DNA of 64,000 bases from Pseudomonas sp. UMAB-08 (lineage in GTDB: Bacteria > Pseudomonadota > Gammaproteobacteria > Pseudomonadales > Pseudomonadaceae), in assembly GCF_900095225.1 (NCBI RefSeq), contig NZ_LT607433.1:19467-83466 (forward strand), read 5' to 3'. Each line of letters starts with the position of its first letter. Position 1 is the stretch's first letter. This document shows positions 26,712 through 34,683 of the stretch, piece after piece. The position numbers and the translations under genes are program-made. The notes beneath the pieces are model-generated. The model was given only the letters and a program-made list of their open reading frames with translations, did not search any database and was not told the origin of the DNA.

Positions 26712-27234
26712 GGCGATTCACTTTTCCGTCCAGGCACGCGCTCAAGCGCTTGCCAGGTGGTAAACACACACGTTGCCGCACGTTGAAAAACGTCAGGCAA
26801 ATGCGAATGAGGGTTTAACCCGAAAAAGAGCCATCCGGTGGACGCGCGTGGCGACAATGCCACAACGCCCAAAAGTCCAACTCGGAAGGGAGCGCGCAAC
26901 TGCCTGGCACCGACATCGGCAGGGGGTGTTGAGGCTGAACGCAGGCCACGGCTGTATCAGCCGATAGTCCATGCCTGATCCCTCCGCCCAACCCATCCAT
27001 AGAAAATGCCGCCGACAATAGATGCGTTGCAGCGTCACACAGCGCTATAGGTCATTCAATCCAGTTTTAACAATGCTTGGTTACACGCGGACTAAACATT
27101 CGCCCTCCGCACCCTTCGTCAAATGCCCCACGGGGCAAGTTCGCTTTGATGGGGCAACGCCGTGGGCTACGATCACGCCTCCTGAACAGGCGTTGATAGC
27201 GTTTCAGCGTTTGTCGAATGAACGAGAGTACGTG
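26712..27234. other. Gene-free region between divergent GS-like and FKBP genes
   Basis: These 523 bp must hold the divergent promoters of the glutamine-synthetase-like gene and the peptidyl-prolyl isomerase. I see no convincing open frame, no tRNA and no clear hairpin. Several short frames exist in both directions but lack ribosome-binding sites and family similarity. Confidence 0.5.
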
Positions 27235-27576
27235 ATGAGCAGCGAATTACAGGTCGTGGACATTCAACTCGGTGACGGCAAGGCGGTGGTCAAAGGCGCC
27301 CTGATCACCACCCAGTACAACGGCTTTCTGGAGGACGGAACCACATTCGACTCCTCCTATGATCGCGGTAAACCTTTCCAGTGCGTCATCGGCACCGGAC
27401 GCGTGATCAAAGGCTGGGATCAAGGATTAATGGGCATGAAAGTCGGCGGCAAGCGCAAACTCTTTGTGCCTGCCCACCTCGCCTACGGCGAAAGGCAGGT
27501 CGGCGCCCACATCAAGCCGAACTCAAACCTGATTTTCGACATTGAGTTGCTGGAAGTACTGACGCGGGATGATTAA
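27235..27576 (+). CDS. FKBP-type peptidyl-prolyl cis-trans isomerase
   Basis: A 113-residue single-domain FKBP beginning MSSELQVVDIQLGDGKAVVKG. Active-site segments are TTFDSSYDRGKPFQCVIGTGRVIKGWDQGLMGMKVGGKRKLFVPAHLAYGE, in which the consensus Tyr, Phe, Asp, Ile and Trp positions are visible. It is cytoplasmic (no signal peptide) and assists proline-limited folding. The ATG at 27235 gives the family length; the frame is open upstream but without similarity. Confidence 0.9.
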   Translation: MSSELQVVDIQLGDGKAVVKGALITTQYNGFLEDGTTFDSSYDRGKPFQCVIGTGRVIKGWDQGLMGMKVGGKRKLFVPAHLAYGERQVGAHIKPNSNLIFDIELLEVLTRDD

Positions 27577-27586
27577 TGCGCGACGT

Positions 27587-28972
27587 TCAGATCATTGCCG
27601 AAAGCCTGACGTCCGCCGCCAGAACCCGCTGAAGCTGACCATTGGCGGCGAATATCGGCACTGAAACAGTGAAACAGAACGCGTCGGTTGCCGAGGAACG
27701 ATACACCGGGGTGATATGGCTGCTCAGGCGCTCGGCAACCGCTCTGAACCAGGGCCGCTGCGACCAGTTACTGCCCTTGTAGCTTTTACTTTGGACGTGC
27801 TGTTCGGCAGAAATGTTTTCGCTGACCTGCGCACCGGTTCTGTCGACCAGATAGAACAATTCGAAACGAGCATCATGCCGCAGCGTGTCGCGCATAAATC
27901 GTTCTGCGCTGATGATGTCGCCATGCATTGCCGCGTCCATTGCCAGACGTTCGACGCTGGCTTGCACCTCTTTATGAATTTGCAGACGAAAACCACCCAG
28001 TCCGTCGAGCAGACGATCGCCACTCTTGCGCACGGCATCGCTGTGGGTGAGCACCAGACCCGCCTTGCTGAGCAGGTCAGCGGCGACCCCGGCAATGTTC
28101 TGCACATCGCGATTGATCGCGTGAACCGCGATGCCAATGTGTTCGGTACCGGCGGCGATATGACCCACACGTTGATCGAGCTGATCCATCGCCGCTCGTG
28201 TGCTGTGCAAGTCTTCGCCCATGCGCGTCATGCCTTCACGACCATCGGCGACGGCGGCATGCATTTTCTGGCCAGCGGCGCCAAGCTGGTCCATGTCTGC
28301 ACGGAAACGATCGATGATGTGACTCACCTTCTTCGTAGACTCCGTGGTGTGCCCGGCCAGGCGCCGCACTTCATCGGCAACCACGGCAAAACCACGACCA
28401 TGCTCGCCTGCGCGCGCCGCTTCGATAGCGGCATTGAGCGCCAAAAGATTGGTCTGTTGCGAGATGCTGGCGATCACACCGAGTACCTGACTGACCTCCT
28501 CCAACTGCCCGAATAGCTGTCCAATCACCTCTTCGAGTTTCAATTCGCTGGCGCCAATAGCGTCCACCTGAACCAGCACCTCATTGCCGGTTTGCTGGCA
28601 TTGTCGCAAGGTGGTGGCGACTTCAGTGGACAGCTTGGCGACCTGAGCGGCGCCCGGCACCAACTCGGAATCCAGCGTGGTACTGACTTCCTCGCTGGCG
28701 CTGGCAATGAGTTCCGAGGCTTTCGCCAGGGTCTGACCACTTTGTTCGGTGGCCGTCGCAATACGCGCCAGCTCCGGCGCGTGAGCGGCGATGTCGACCG
28801 ATGCCGCGAGACTTTCCCCCAACCGTTGGTGCAGGGTTTTACTGAACCTGTTCAGACGCGCGTTCAGCGGTTGGTGTTCAGACAACTGTACGGTGAGGTC
28901 AAGATCATCAAAGAGCATGCTCAAGGCATCATCGTCTTGGGCTCGGCGTTTCCGTGCGCGCAATAGCAACAT
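27587..28972 (-). CDS. Soluble methyl-accepting chemotaxis protein with C-terminal PDC/Cache sensor
   Basis: A 461-residue chemoreceptor without membrane helix or HAMP domain. A helical coiled-coil signalling domain spans about residues 60-320, with the conserved hairpin tip at about 165-210 (ISQQTNLLALNAAIEAARAGE, then GRGFAVVADEVRRLAG). The C-terminal third (about 330-461) is a PDC/Cache-like sensor, with FELFYLVDRTGAQVSENIS and SQRPWFRAVAERLSSHITPVY. The sensor thus follows the signalling domain instead of preceding it. GGGGGA lies before the ATG at 28972. Expected to be cytoplasmic and to feed CheA/CheW encoded elsewhere. Confidence 0.85.
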   Translation of the reverse strand: MLLLRARKRRAQDDDALSMLFDDLDLTVQLSEHQPLNARLNRFSKTLHQRLGESLAASVDIAAHAPELARIATATEQSGQTLAKASELIASASEEVSTTLDSELVPGAAQVAKLSTEVATTLRQCQQTGNEVLVQVDAIGASELKLEEVIGQLFGQLEEVSQVLGVIASISQQTNLLALNAAIEAARAGEHGRGFAVVADEVRRLAGHTTESTKKVSHIIDRFRADMDQLGAAGQKMHAAVADGREGMTRMGEDLHSTRAAMDQLDQRVGHIAAGTEHIGIAVHAINRDVQNIAGVAADLLSKAGLVLTHSDAVRKSGDRLLDGLGGFRLQIHKEVQASVERLAMDAAMHGDIISAERFMRDTLRHDARFELFYLVDRTGAQVSENISAEQHVQSKSYKGSNWSQRPWFRAVAERLSSHITPVYRSSATDAFCFTVSVPIFAANGQLQRVLAADVRLSAMI

Positions 28973-29191
28973 ACATGTCCCCCAGTTTTACCCAACACAT
29001 GCAAGCAGAATGCCACCACCCGATCAGCAATCTCATGGGCCTGCAGGGTTGAAACACGCTCGAAAACGCCCGTTTTAGAATGCGTTCGTATCCCTACGGT
29101 TTTTTTTGGTGCGCAGCGTTGTGGGGGGCGTACTGCATCTCGCCATTGCCGAATGGCCAGGCTGCCAGGTACGTACAGTCCAAGGCCATCG

Positions 29192-30136
29192 CTATGTCTT
29201 TTTACACCTCAAGCGAATCAACTTAATAGCAGGAATTAAATATTGAAGTATTTTCGGCATCGTATGAATAGGTAATTGAGAGCACGCAAAAAAAAGCGCC
29301 ATGCAAGGTGAAATAGTGATACCCAACGCGGACCAAAGCAAACCTACATTTCTATTCCCACCTGTAAGCGCCATTGTGAACCTCGCATTGACATCTCCCG
29401 GATAAAAACAAAAGCACACCACTTGAAGAAAAATATTAACCACATAAGCCGCACACATCAGCGTTAGCGCCATCCCGGGAGTCTCTATGATGATGCTCTG
29501 CATACCGCGCATGGTTCCGCACGCAAAAACAAACAGAGACACAACCACGACCCCATCGATGGCCACGCCATAATTCTTTAACTGTTTAGATGCGACACGC
29601 CTTATGAGTAACGCAATACCCTCAGCACCGCCAATCAATAGCGCCAGGCGAAACGCCAATTCAAACGGATCAATCGTTAAGCCAAGGCCATCACCAAAAT
29701 AATTCATTATGACGGGTGCTGTCATTGGCATAATCATCATTGAACATAGCGTAGCCACAAGCGACATCGAGGGATCAAGTCCAAGCATTCTCGCGACTGC
29801 AGCGTTCCCACTGGCGGGAGGCGCCGCTACGGCAAGCGCTATCGCCAACGAAAGTTCCTGTTCAACGTTGACAAACAAACAGAAGGTACCGACAACGTAC
29901 GGACATATAACAACCATAAAAAAAGGAAAAACGATAGAAACCTTTAAATCTCTCGCGGCCAACAGCATTTGCTGATTATCAATCCTCAACAACGTACCCA
30001 GTACAAATATAAATACCGTCACAGGCATTAACGGCCTGGCCCACTCAGTCAACACCGGGACCAAAAGCCCTACTACTGCACCGAGCGCCAGCACACTTGG
30101 GCCATTTTTTGTGATCCACTCTAAAAACTTATTCAT
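29192..30136 (-). CDS. Bile acid:sodium symporter (BASS) family carrier
   Basis: A 314-residue, strongly hydrophobic protein with nine or ten predicted membrane helices. AVAAPPASGNAAVARMLGLDPSM and LTGGNRNVGLLWSALG fit the two sodium-site crossover regions of the BASS fold. Relatives carry bile acids, pyruvate, pantothenate or other organic anions with Na+. The start is set at the ATG at 30136 (MNKFLEWITKNGP), which has AGG upstream. An in-frame ATG at 30193 overlaps the end of the upstream gene and would add 19 residues. The sequence is far richer in A+T than flanking genes. Third gene of the 29-32 kb operon; substrate unknown. Confidence 0.8.
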   Translation of the reverse strand: MNKFLEWITKNGPSVLALGAVVGLLVPVLTEWARPLMPVTVFIFVLGTLLRIDNQQMLLAARDLKVSIVFPFFMVVICPYVVGTFCLFVNVEQELSLAIALAVAAPPASGNAAVARMLGLDPSMSLVATLCSMMIMPMTAPVIMNYFGDGLGLTIDPFELAFRLALLIGGAEGIALLIRRVASKQLKNYGVAIDGVVVVSLFVFACGTMRGMQSIIIETPGMALTLMCAAYVVNIFLQVVCFCFYPGDVNARFTMALTGGNRNVGLLWSALGITISPCMALFFACSQLPIHTMPKILQYLIPAIKLIRLRCKKT

Positions 30137-30183
30137 TAAAAAACCTAAAACAAAAAGCCAACCTTTTATTGGAGTAGTATGAA

Positions 30184-31380
30184 TCAGTGGCATTCAACAA
30201 TATAAGGAGCTATTTCTGGTGGTGGAGAGTTTTTCGACTGACGAACCGCCAATCGGCCATCGATAATTACCGAGGTCACACTGGGAAGGTCACCTAGCGC
30301 AAGACTTGAAAGCACGTCATGTCCGCCTCCGCCCAACGGGGCGCTAGCGATAACGAAGTCGGCATCCTTGCCAACTTCAATGAACCCGCTATTGAGCTTT
30401 CTGACTTTTGCAGTATTTCCGGTTGCGAAGCAAATCGCTTTTTCAGGCGAAATATCTCCAAAACTACTTAATAAAGCGATCGTGCGCAGCATACCCAATG
30501 CAGGAACACCGCAACCTGCGGGTGCGTCCGTACCAATAACAATTCTATCTAGCCGACCTAACTCCCGGGCGTAATTCAGCGTCATCACGGCCGCTAGTTC
30601 ATTGCCATTGTGGACTATCTCAAGCGACCCTAAACAAGATTCGCATAAACATCGAATCTCAGCTTTAGGAAGAGCGGTATAACCTCCATTTATGTGCCCA
30701 ACAATATCGGGATTAATCTCAAGCACTTCTTCGGCGCCCATCCGCTTTGAAGCAGCAATAGAGGGGCCACCGGTATGTGTGATTGAAGTTAAACCGTGTT
30801 TCCTTGCCCACTTCACGAGTTCGGCAGCTTTCGCGACATCTTTTACCGGCCCAATGCCTACTTCGCCCAGCTGGGTGATCCCTTGCTGTGCTAATTCTCT
30901 AAAATCACTTTCTTCAAATTCGTTGTTAAGCAACGGTGAACCCGCGATCACTTTTACACCCGAGGGACGAGCACGGCTGTAGGCACGTTGCGCGGCTATC
31001 GCCATTGCTTTGATACCTACTCGATCATCAGGGAGACCCGGAACATGAACCTCACCTGCAGACACCATCGTAGTAACGCCACCTTGCAAGCAATGCCAGA
31101 TCCAGTTGTGGTTTCCTGATCGGGGGCTGAACTCACCCAGCGTGGGATGAGTGTGATTATCGATAAGACCGGGCATAACAGTCGTCTTCTTAACGTCGAC
31201 CAACAGATCCGCATCGGACAAATCAAAATCTTTCGCCATGCCAATCATGGTGATAATACCGTCCAAACAAATCACCGTATCAACATTCAATACCGGACAC
31301 TGCAGATCCCCCGTAAGCAACACGCCAATATTAGTAATAATCGTTTTATAGGGTCTACTTTCAAATTGACTTCCAGGCAT
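30184..31380 (-). CDS. Enamidase-like metal-dependent amidohydrolase
   Basis: A 398-residue amidohydrolase-superfamily protein. The metal site is visible as H76-T-H78 (in PGLIDNHTHP), E173 (in LGEVGIGPVK), H202, H229 (in DIVGHINGG) and D285 (in VIGTDAPAGCG). GVTTMVSAGEVHVPG and the overall layout closely recall Eubacterium barkeri enamidase, which opens the cyclic enamide of tetrahydro-6-oxonicotinate in nicotinate fermentation. That similarity is from memory. GAGGTGA precedes the ATG at 31380. It follows the oxygenase gene by 27 bp. AT-rich, so probably acquired. The real substrate is unknown. Confidence 0.8.
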   Translation of the reverse strand: MPGSQFESRPYKTIITNIGVLLTGDLQCPVLNVDTVICLDGIITMIGMAKDFDLSDADLLVDVKKTTVMPGLIDNHTHPTLGEFSPRSGNHNWIWHCLQGGVTTMVSAGEVHVPGLPDDRVGIKAMAIAAQRAYSRARPSGVKVIAGSPLLNNEFEESDFRELAQQGITQLGEVGIGPVKDVAKAAELVKWARKHGLTSITHTGGPSIAASKRMGAEEVLEINPDIVGHINGGYTALPKAEIRCLCESCLGSLEIVHNGNELAAVMTLNYARELGRLDRIVIGTDAPAGCGVPALGMLRTIALLSSFGDISPEKAICFATGNTAKVRKLNSGFIEVGKDADFVIASAPLGGGGHDVLSSLALGDLPSVTSVIIDGRLAVRQSKNSPPPEIAPYIVECH

Positions 31381-31407
31381 ACCGTTCACCTCAACCCTCA
31401 AAAATAA

Positions 31408-32433
31408 TTATTTAACCGTAGAGAATCCCGGATCGAAAATGCGTTCACCCTGCTTATGAAATGAACGAAAGGACCAAAGGCTATCCGTCACAAAAACTCG
31501 TTGCACCCAACGATAAGGCATACCATCTTTGTCGAAGGTTGGAGTAAACTTTTCACGAGAATGCAAGGTAAAACGATTATTCACAAAGACTAGTCGTCCC
31601 GGCTGTATGTCAACACCAATAGCGACATCGTAGAGATGCTCATAAAAATTATCGTATGCGGTTTTTGCTTCTTTACTTACAGGTATCACCATATCAGGAT
31701 AAAAAGCTATGGTAACTCTTGGCTGATCCATAGGACCACTGAGTACAGAGTGTAAAACAGTATCTCTATTTTCGGAATCATGTGATCTCCACCTGTAAGG
31801 CTGACGAATGATGAATTTTTTTTCGGACAAAAGTTTAATATCAGCGGCTGTCATCCGCTTCAATGCCTCTCGTGAGTCAGCGACATATGTTTTTGGACCA
31901 ATGACATCGGGATCACTTCTAAGACCAAGCAAAAACAACGCTAGGGGAGAGGTATCCCCTCTGGAATCATAAACTTGCGCAGCGTTCTCTATATGAAAAT
32001 CCAATTCCACCTTGGAGCCTAGCCCGGTGTACTCATTAGTACTTTCAGGGTGAGGTGTAAGATCATTGACGATTTTTTTCCCTTCGAAATGTATAGAGTA
32101 GGGTTCTGCCACTATTGAGGCGAAAGCCAAGATTATATTCTCTGAAAGGTAGCCATTCTTAAAATTGATGCTATCAACGTCACCCGTCGGACTCCCAAAA
32201 ACGTCATCGATGGGTAAATTATCGAAAATACAGTACGAACTGCTATTACCTTTAAGATCCTCAAGCGTGGTCAGCAGCCGATCAGGGAAATGCTTATACG
32301 CCAATATTCGGAGTTGCTTTATATAGGATTGATCTCCATACGGTTTATAGGGAATATCGCTAAAAACTATTTTTATCTTATTCGCTTCAAGCTTGGTCAA
32401 TCTCAAGTTTTGAGGCGCAATTTCTTCGCTCAT
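31408..32433 (-). CDS. Clavaminate-synthase/AsnO-type Fe(II)/2-oxoglutarate oxygenase
   Basis: A 341-residue TauD-superfamily oxygenase. The iron triad is H147-x-E149 (in ELDFHIENA) and H291 (in VNNRFTLHSREKF), with R308 or R312 (in YRWVQRVFV) as likely 2-oxoglutarate anchor. Glu instead of Asp in the first motif marks the clavaminate synthase / AsnO / VioC branch, which mainly hydroxylates free L-amino acids at C3 or C4. A role as amino-acid hydroxylase is therefore a reasonable inference. AGGG precedes the ATG. First gene of the AT-rich operon; no NRPS or regulator adjoins it. Confidence 0.82.
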   Translation of the reverse strand: MSEEIAPQNLRLTKLEANKIKIVFSDIPYKPYGDQSYIKQLRILAYKHFPDRLLTTLEDLKGNSSSYCIFDNLPIDDVFGSPTGDVDSINFKNGYLSENIILAFASIVAEPYSIHFEGKKIVNDLTPHPESTNEYTGLGSKVELDFHIENAAQVYDSRGDTSPLALFLLGLRSDPDVIGPKTYVADSREALKRMTAADIKLLSEKKFIIRQPYRWRSHDSENRDTVLHSVLSGPMDQPRVTIAFYPDMVIPVSKEAKTAYDNFYEHLYDVAIGVDIQPGRLVFVNNRFTLHSREKFTPTFDKDGMPYRWVQRVFVTDSLWSFRSFHKQGERIFDPGFSTVK

Positions 32434-32606
32434 TTAATGACCCTGAATTATATTAACCTGCAAACGAAGCTGAACCGTACAACCATGACCATCCTAACTC
32501 AATAGCATTATCTGTTCGCCCCACCGATTCAGTACACCCTGAAGTACAATTCCGTTATTCGCGAGAGACCTTTCCTACAAACTGATATTTTTTAGCTGCG
32601 CGCCAA

Positions 32607-32652
32607 AGCATTCTGTATAAATACCGGATAAACATTTATACGCACCAATGCT
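32607..32652. promoter_or_regulatory. Extended inverted repeat upstream of the oxygenase operon
   Basis: Inner arms GTATAAAT (32615-32622) and ATTTATAC (32634-32641) are flanked by outer arms AGCATT (32607-32612) and AATGCT (32647-32652). Centred about 200 bp upstream of the oxygenase start codon, it could be an operator or the remains of a terminator. The role is inferred from symmetry and position only. Confidence 0.4.
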
Positions 32653-33143
32653 TGGTTAGTGCCAGGCCAAGTCGATTGGTTTTACAGGCACACTTCAGCG
32701 TTATTTTGAATATCATTAATGCCTCCTTCTTTCTGGTTAAATATTCGCAAAAACATCCATGCGCGCGCTCACGCCAAACCAAAACCCGTCTTTTGATAAA
32801 CCCCATTCAGGTTTATTCAGGCAGCGTACTTACTTGAACGGCACTTCTTAACGAAGACAAGCCATAGGGCTCGCGATCAGGCGCCAGCTCGCCCTTTTGC
32901 TTAAGGCACAAGAGGGGATGGTCCGAGGGAAAATGAACTGATGGTGAGATTGATACGCCCTCCATCGGCCGTATCAAAACCCGAAAATGCGCTACGCCGT
33001 CTGGGCGTAATTGCGCTTCCTTCCTATGTCACCAGCGGCTCTAGATCAAGCCTTTTCGGTCAAACGGCCGTGTCACCAATCTGCTATCACTCTGCCACTT
33101 TTCTGTAATGATCTCCGGTAATACTGGCGCCAGTTTTTAGAAC

Positions 33144-33184
33144 GAGGGGTTACTAACCCCTCATGGCGCGTGCGGAAAGCGCCA
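33144..33184 (+). promoter_or_regulatory. Two consecutive hairpins in the porin leader
   Basis: The first is GAGGGGTTA / TAACCCCTC (33144-33162), a near-perfect palindrome with a single central base. The second is TGGCGC / GCGCCA (33164-33184) with a 9-nt loop. Both lie 50-90 bp upstream of the porin ATG, inside the probable 5' untranslated region or as terminator of an upstream transcript. Confidence 0.45.
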
Positions 33185-33234
33185 GCTTTTCCTGAGGAGG
33201 CCTATGTCACCTCATCATAAATTTGGAGATCAAT

Positions 33235-34521
33235 ATGCGTTTTGTTTCTACACGAATTGCAGCGGGACTTTGTGGTGGCATGGTATTGGCCATGAGCGTT
33301 CCAGCCAGTGCCGCAGTCGATGCAAAACTGCTCGAAATGCTCAAGGCCAATGGCTCCATCTCGCCCGCACAGTATGCTGAGCTGCAAACCGAGCTGAGCA
33401 AAGATCAGCAAGCCCAGCAACAGGCTGCCTCCCAACAGATCAAGAAAGATGACCTGACCGCGTTCGAGCAAAAAGTGGCTTGGGCTGCCAAGACCCAGTT
33501 CAAGGGCGATGTCCGCGTGCGCCAGGAGACCGTCAAGATCGACGGCGAATCCAACAACGGTGGCCGTGACAAGAACCGCCAACGCATCCGTGCTCGCTTG
33601 GGTGCCTATAGCGAAATCAACCCGCAGGTCGACACCGGTATCCGCATCGCCACTGGCGGCGGCGATGATGCCCGCTCCACCAACCAGGACCTGGATAACT
33701 ACTTCGACAAGAAACAAATCTGGTTGGACCAGGCCTATATCGACTTCCACCCCAAAGCGGTGGAAAACCTTCACCTGATCGGCGGTAAAATGTCCCAGCC
33801 GTGGGTGAGCATGGGCGATATTATCTGGGATAACGACATCAACCCCGAAGGTTTGGCTGCCACTTACAAATACCCGCTTGGCGGCAAAACCGAGCTGTTC
33901 GGCAGCGCCGGTCACTACACGCTCAAAGACAACGTCGATGGCGATGGCGTGCAATTCCGCCACGACCTGCGCCTGTATGCAGGTCAGCTCGGTGCTCGCT
34001 TCGCGCCGACCGATAGCCTCAAGGTCACCTTGGGCGGCAGCGTCTATGCCTATGACAACGACAAGGACAGCCGCTGCACAACGACGACCACACCTTGCGC
34101 GCTGGCTGTCAACGGCAACTCCACTACCGACTTCCGACTGTACGAAGGCTTCGGTCAGGTGGACATCAGCAACCTGCCAGTACCGCTCACGCTCTATGGG
34201 CAATATGTTGTCAACGGCGGGACCAGCAGCGACCAGGACACCGCTTGGCTGACGGGCTTCAAGACGCGCCTGTATGTCTTCAACCTCGATTACAACTACC
34301 GCGATGTTCAGCGCAACGCGGTGGTCGGCGCCTTCACCGACTCTGACTTCGCCAACGGCACCACCGGTTCGCGTGGGCACAAGTTCAAAGTGGGTTACGA
34401 CATCGACAAGAACTTCGCACTCGGCGCCACTTACTACATGGCTGACGCAGATTACGCCAGCCGCACCCAGACCGACGCCAAAACCAACACCCTGCAGTTG
34501 GATGTGGAAGCGAAGTTCTAA
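33235..34521 (+). CDS. Putative outer-membrane porin
   Basis: A 428-residue protein with a signal peptide (MRFVSTRIAAGLCGGMVLAMSVPASA, residues 1-26), a short helical segment containing AQYAELQTELSKDQQAQQQ, then a beta-barrel of alternating aromatic strands ending in a C-terminal Phe (LQLDVEAKF), the usual BAM signal. Of the Porin_5 'putative porin' type. The helix after the signal peptide may form a coiled-coil or peptidoglycan contact. GGAG lies six bases before the ATG at 33235. A second, out-of-frame ATG with a strong AGGAGG at 33195-33206 lies just upstream. Solute unknown. Confidence 0.88.
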   Translation: MRFVSTRIAAGLCGGMVLAMSVPASAAVDAKLLEMLKANGSISPAQYAELQTELSKDQQAQQQAASQQIKKDDLTAFEQKVAWAAKTQFKGDVRVRQETVKIDGESNNGGRDKNRQRIRARLGAYSEINPQVDTGIRIATGGGDDARSTNQDLDNYFDKKQIWLDQAYIDFHPKAVENLHLIGGKMSQPWVSMGDIIWDNDINPEGLAATYKYPLGGKTELFGSAGHYTLKDNVDGDGVQFRHDLRLYAGQLGARFAPTDSLKVTLGGSVYAYDNDKDSRCTTTTTPCALAVNGNSTTDFRLYEGFGQVDISNLPVPLTLYGQYVVNGGTSSDQDTAWLTGFKTRLYVFNLDYNYRDVQRNAVVGAFTDSDFANGTTGSRGHKFKVGYDIDKNFALGATYYMADADYASRTQTDAKTNTLQLDVEAKF

Positions 34522-34545
34522 AGCCTGACCTCTCGTTGTGATTGG

Positions 34546-34569
34546 AACGCTGAAGTCATTCAGCGTTTT
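34546..34569 (+). terminator. Intrinsic terminator of the porin gene
   Basis: A perfect 9-bp stem AACGCTGAA / TTCAGCGTT with loop GTCA, followed directly by TTC. It starts 25 bp after the porin stop codon. Confidence 0.75.
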
Positions 34570-34683
34570 CCCCTATAGGCTGGCGCTGGCGCGTTGATCC
34601 CCTCTCATCCGTCGATTGCGCCATTCGCGCCAGCCTGTCTTTCAATCTTCCTTTTTGCTCGGCATGGCGTTGGCGTCGCACCT

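Larger units (their letters stand above)
32434..33234. other. 800-bp gene-free region between the AT-rich operon and the porin gene
   Basis: The left half (to about 32850) is AT-rich like the operon; the right half returns to normal composition. This is therefore the probable right edge of the acquired segment. It holds the operon promoter, where TATAAT stands on the minus strand at 32452-32447, very close to the start codon. It also holds an inverted repeat at 32607-32652 and the structured porin leader from about 33144. I see no supported gene and no insertion sequence. Confidence 0.5.

Noticed and set aside
27073..32655. CAATGCTTGGTTA occurring near 27.07 kb and 32.65 kb as possible direct repeats flanking the AT-rich operon
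   Set aside because: A 13-bp match is expected by chance in 64 kb, and the copies do not lie at the composition changes.
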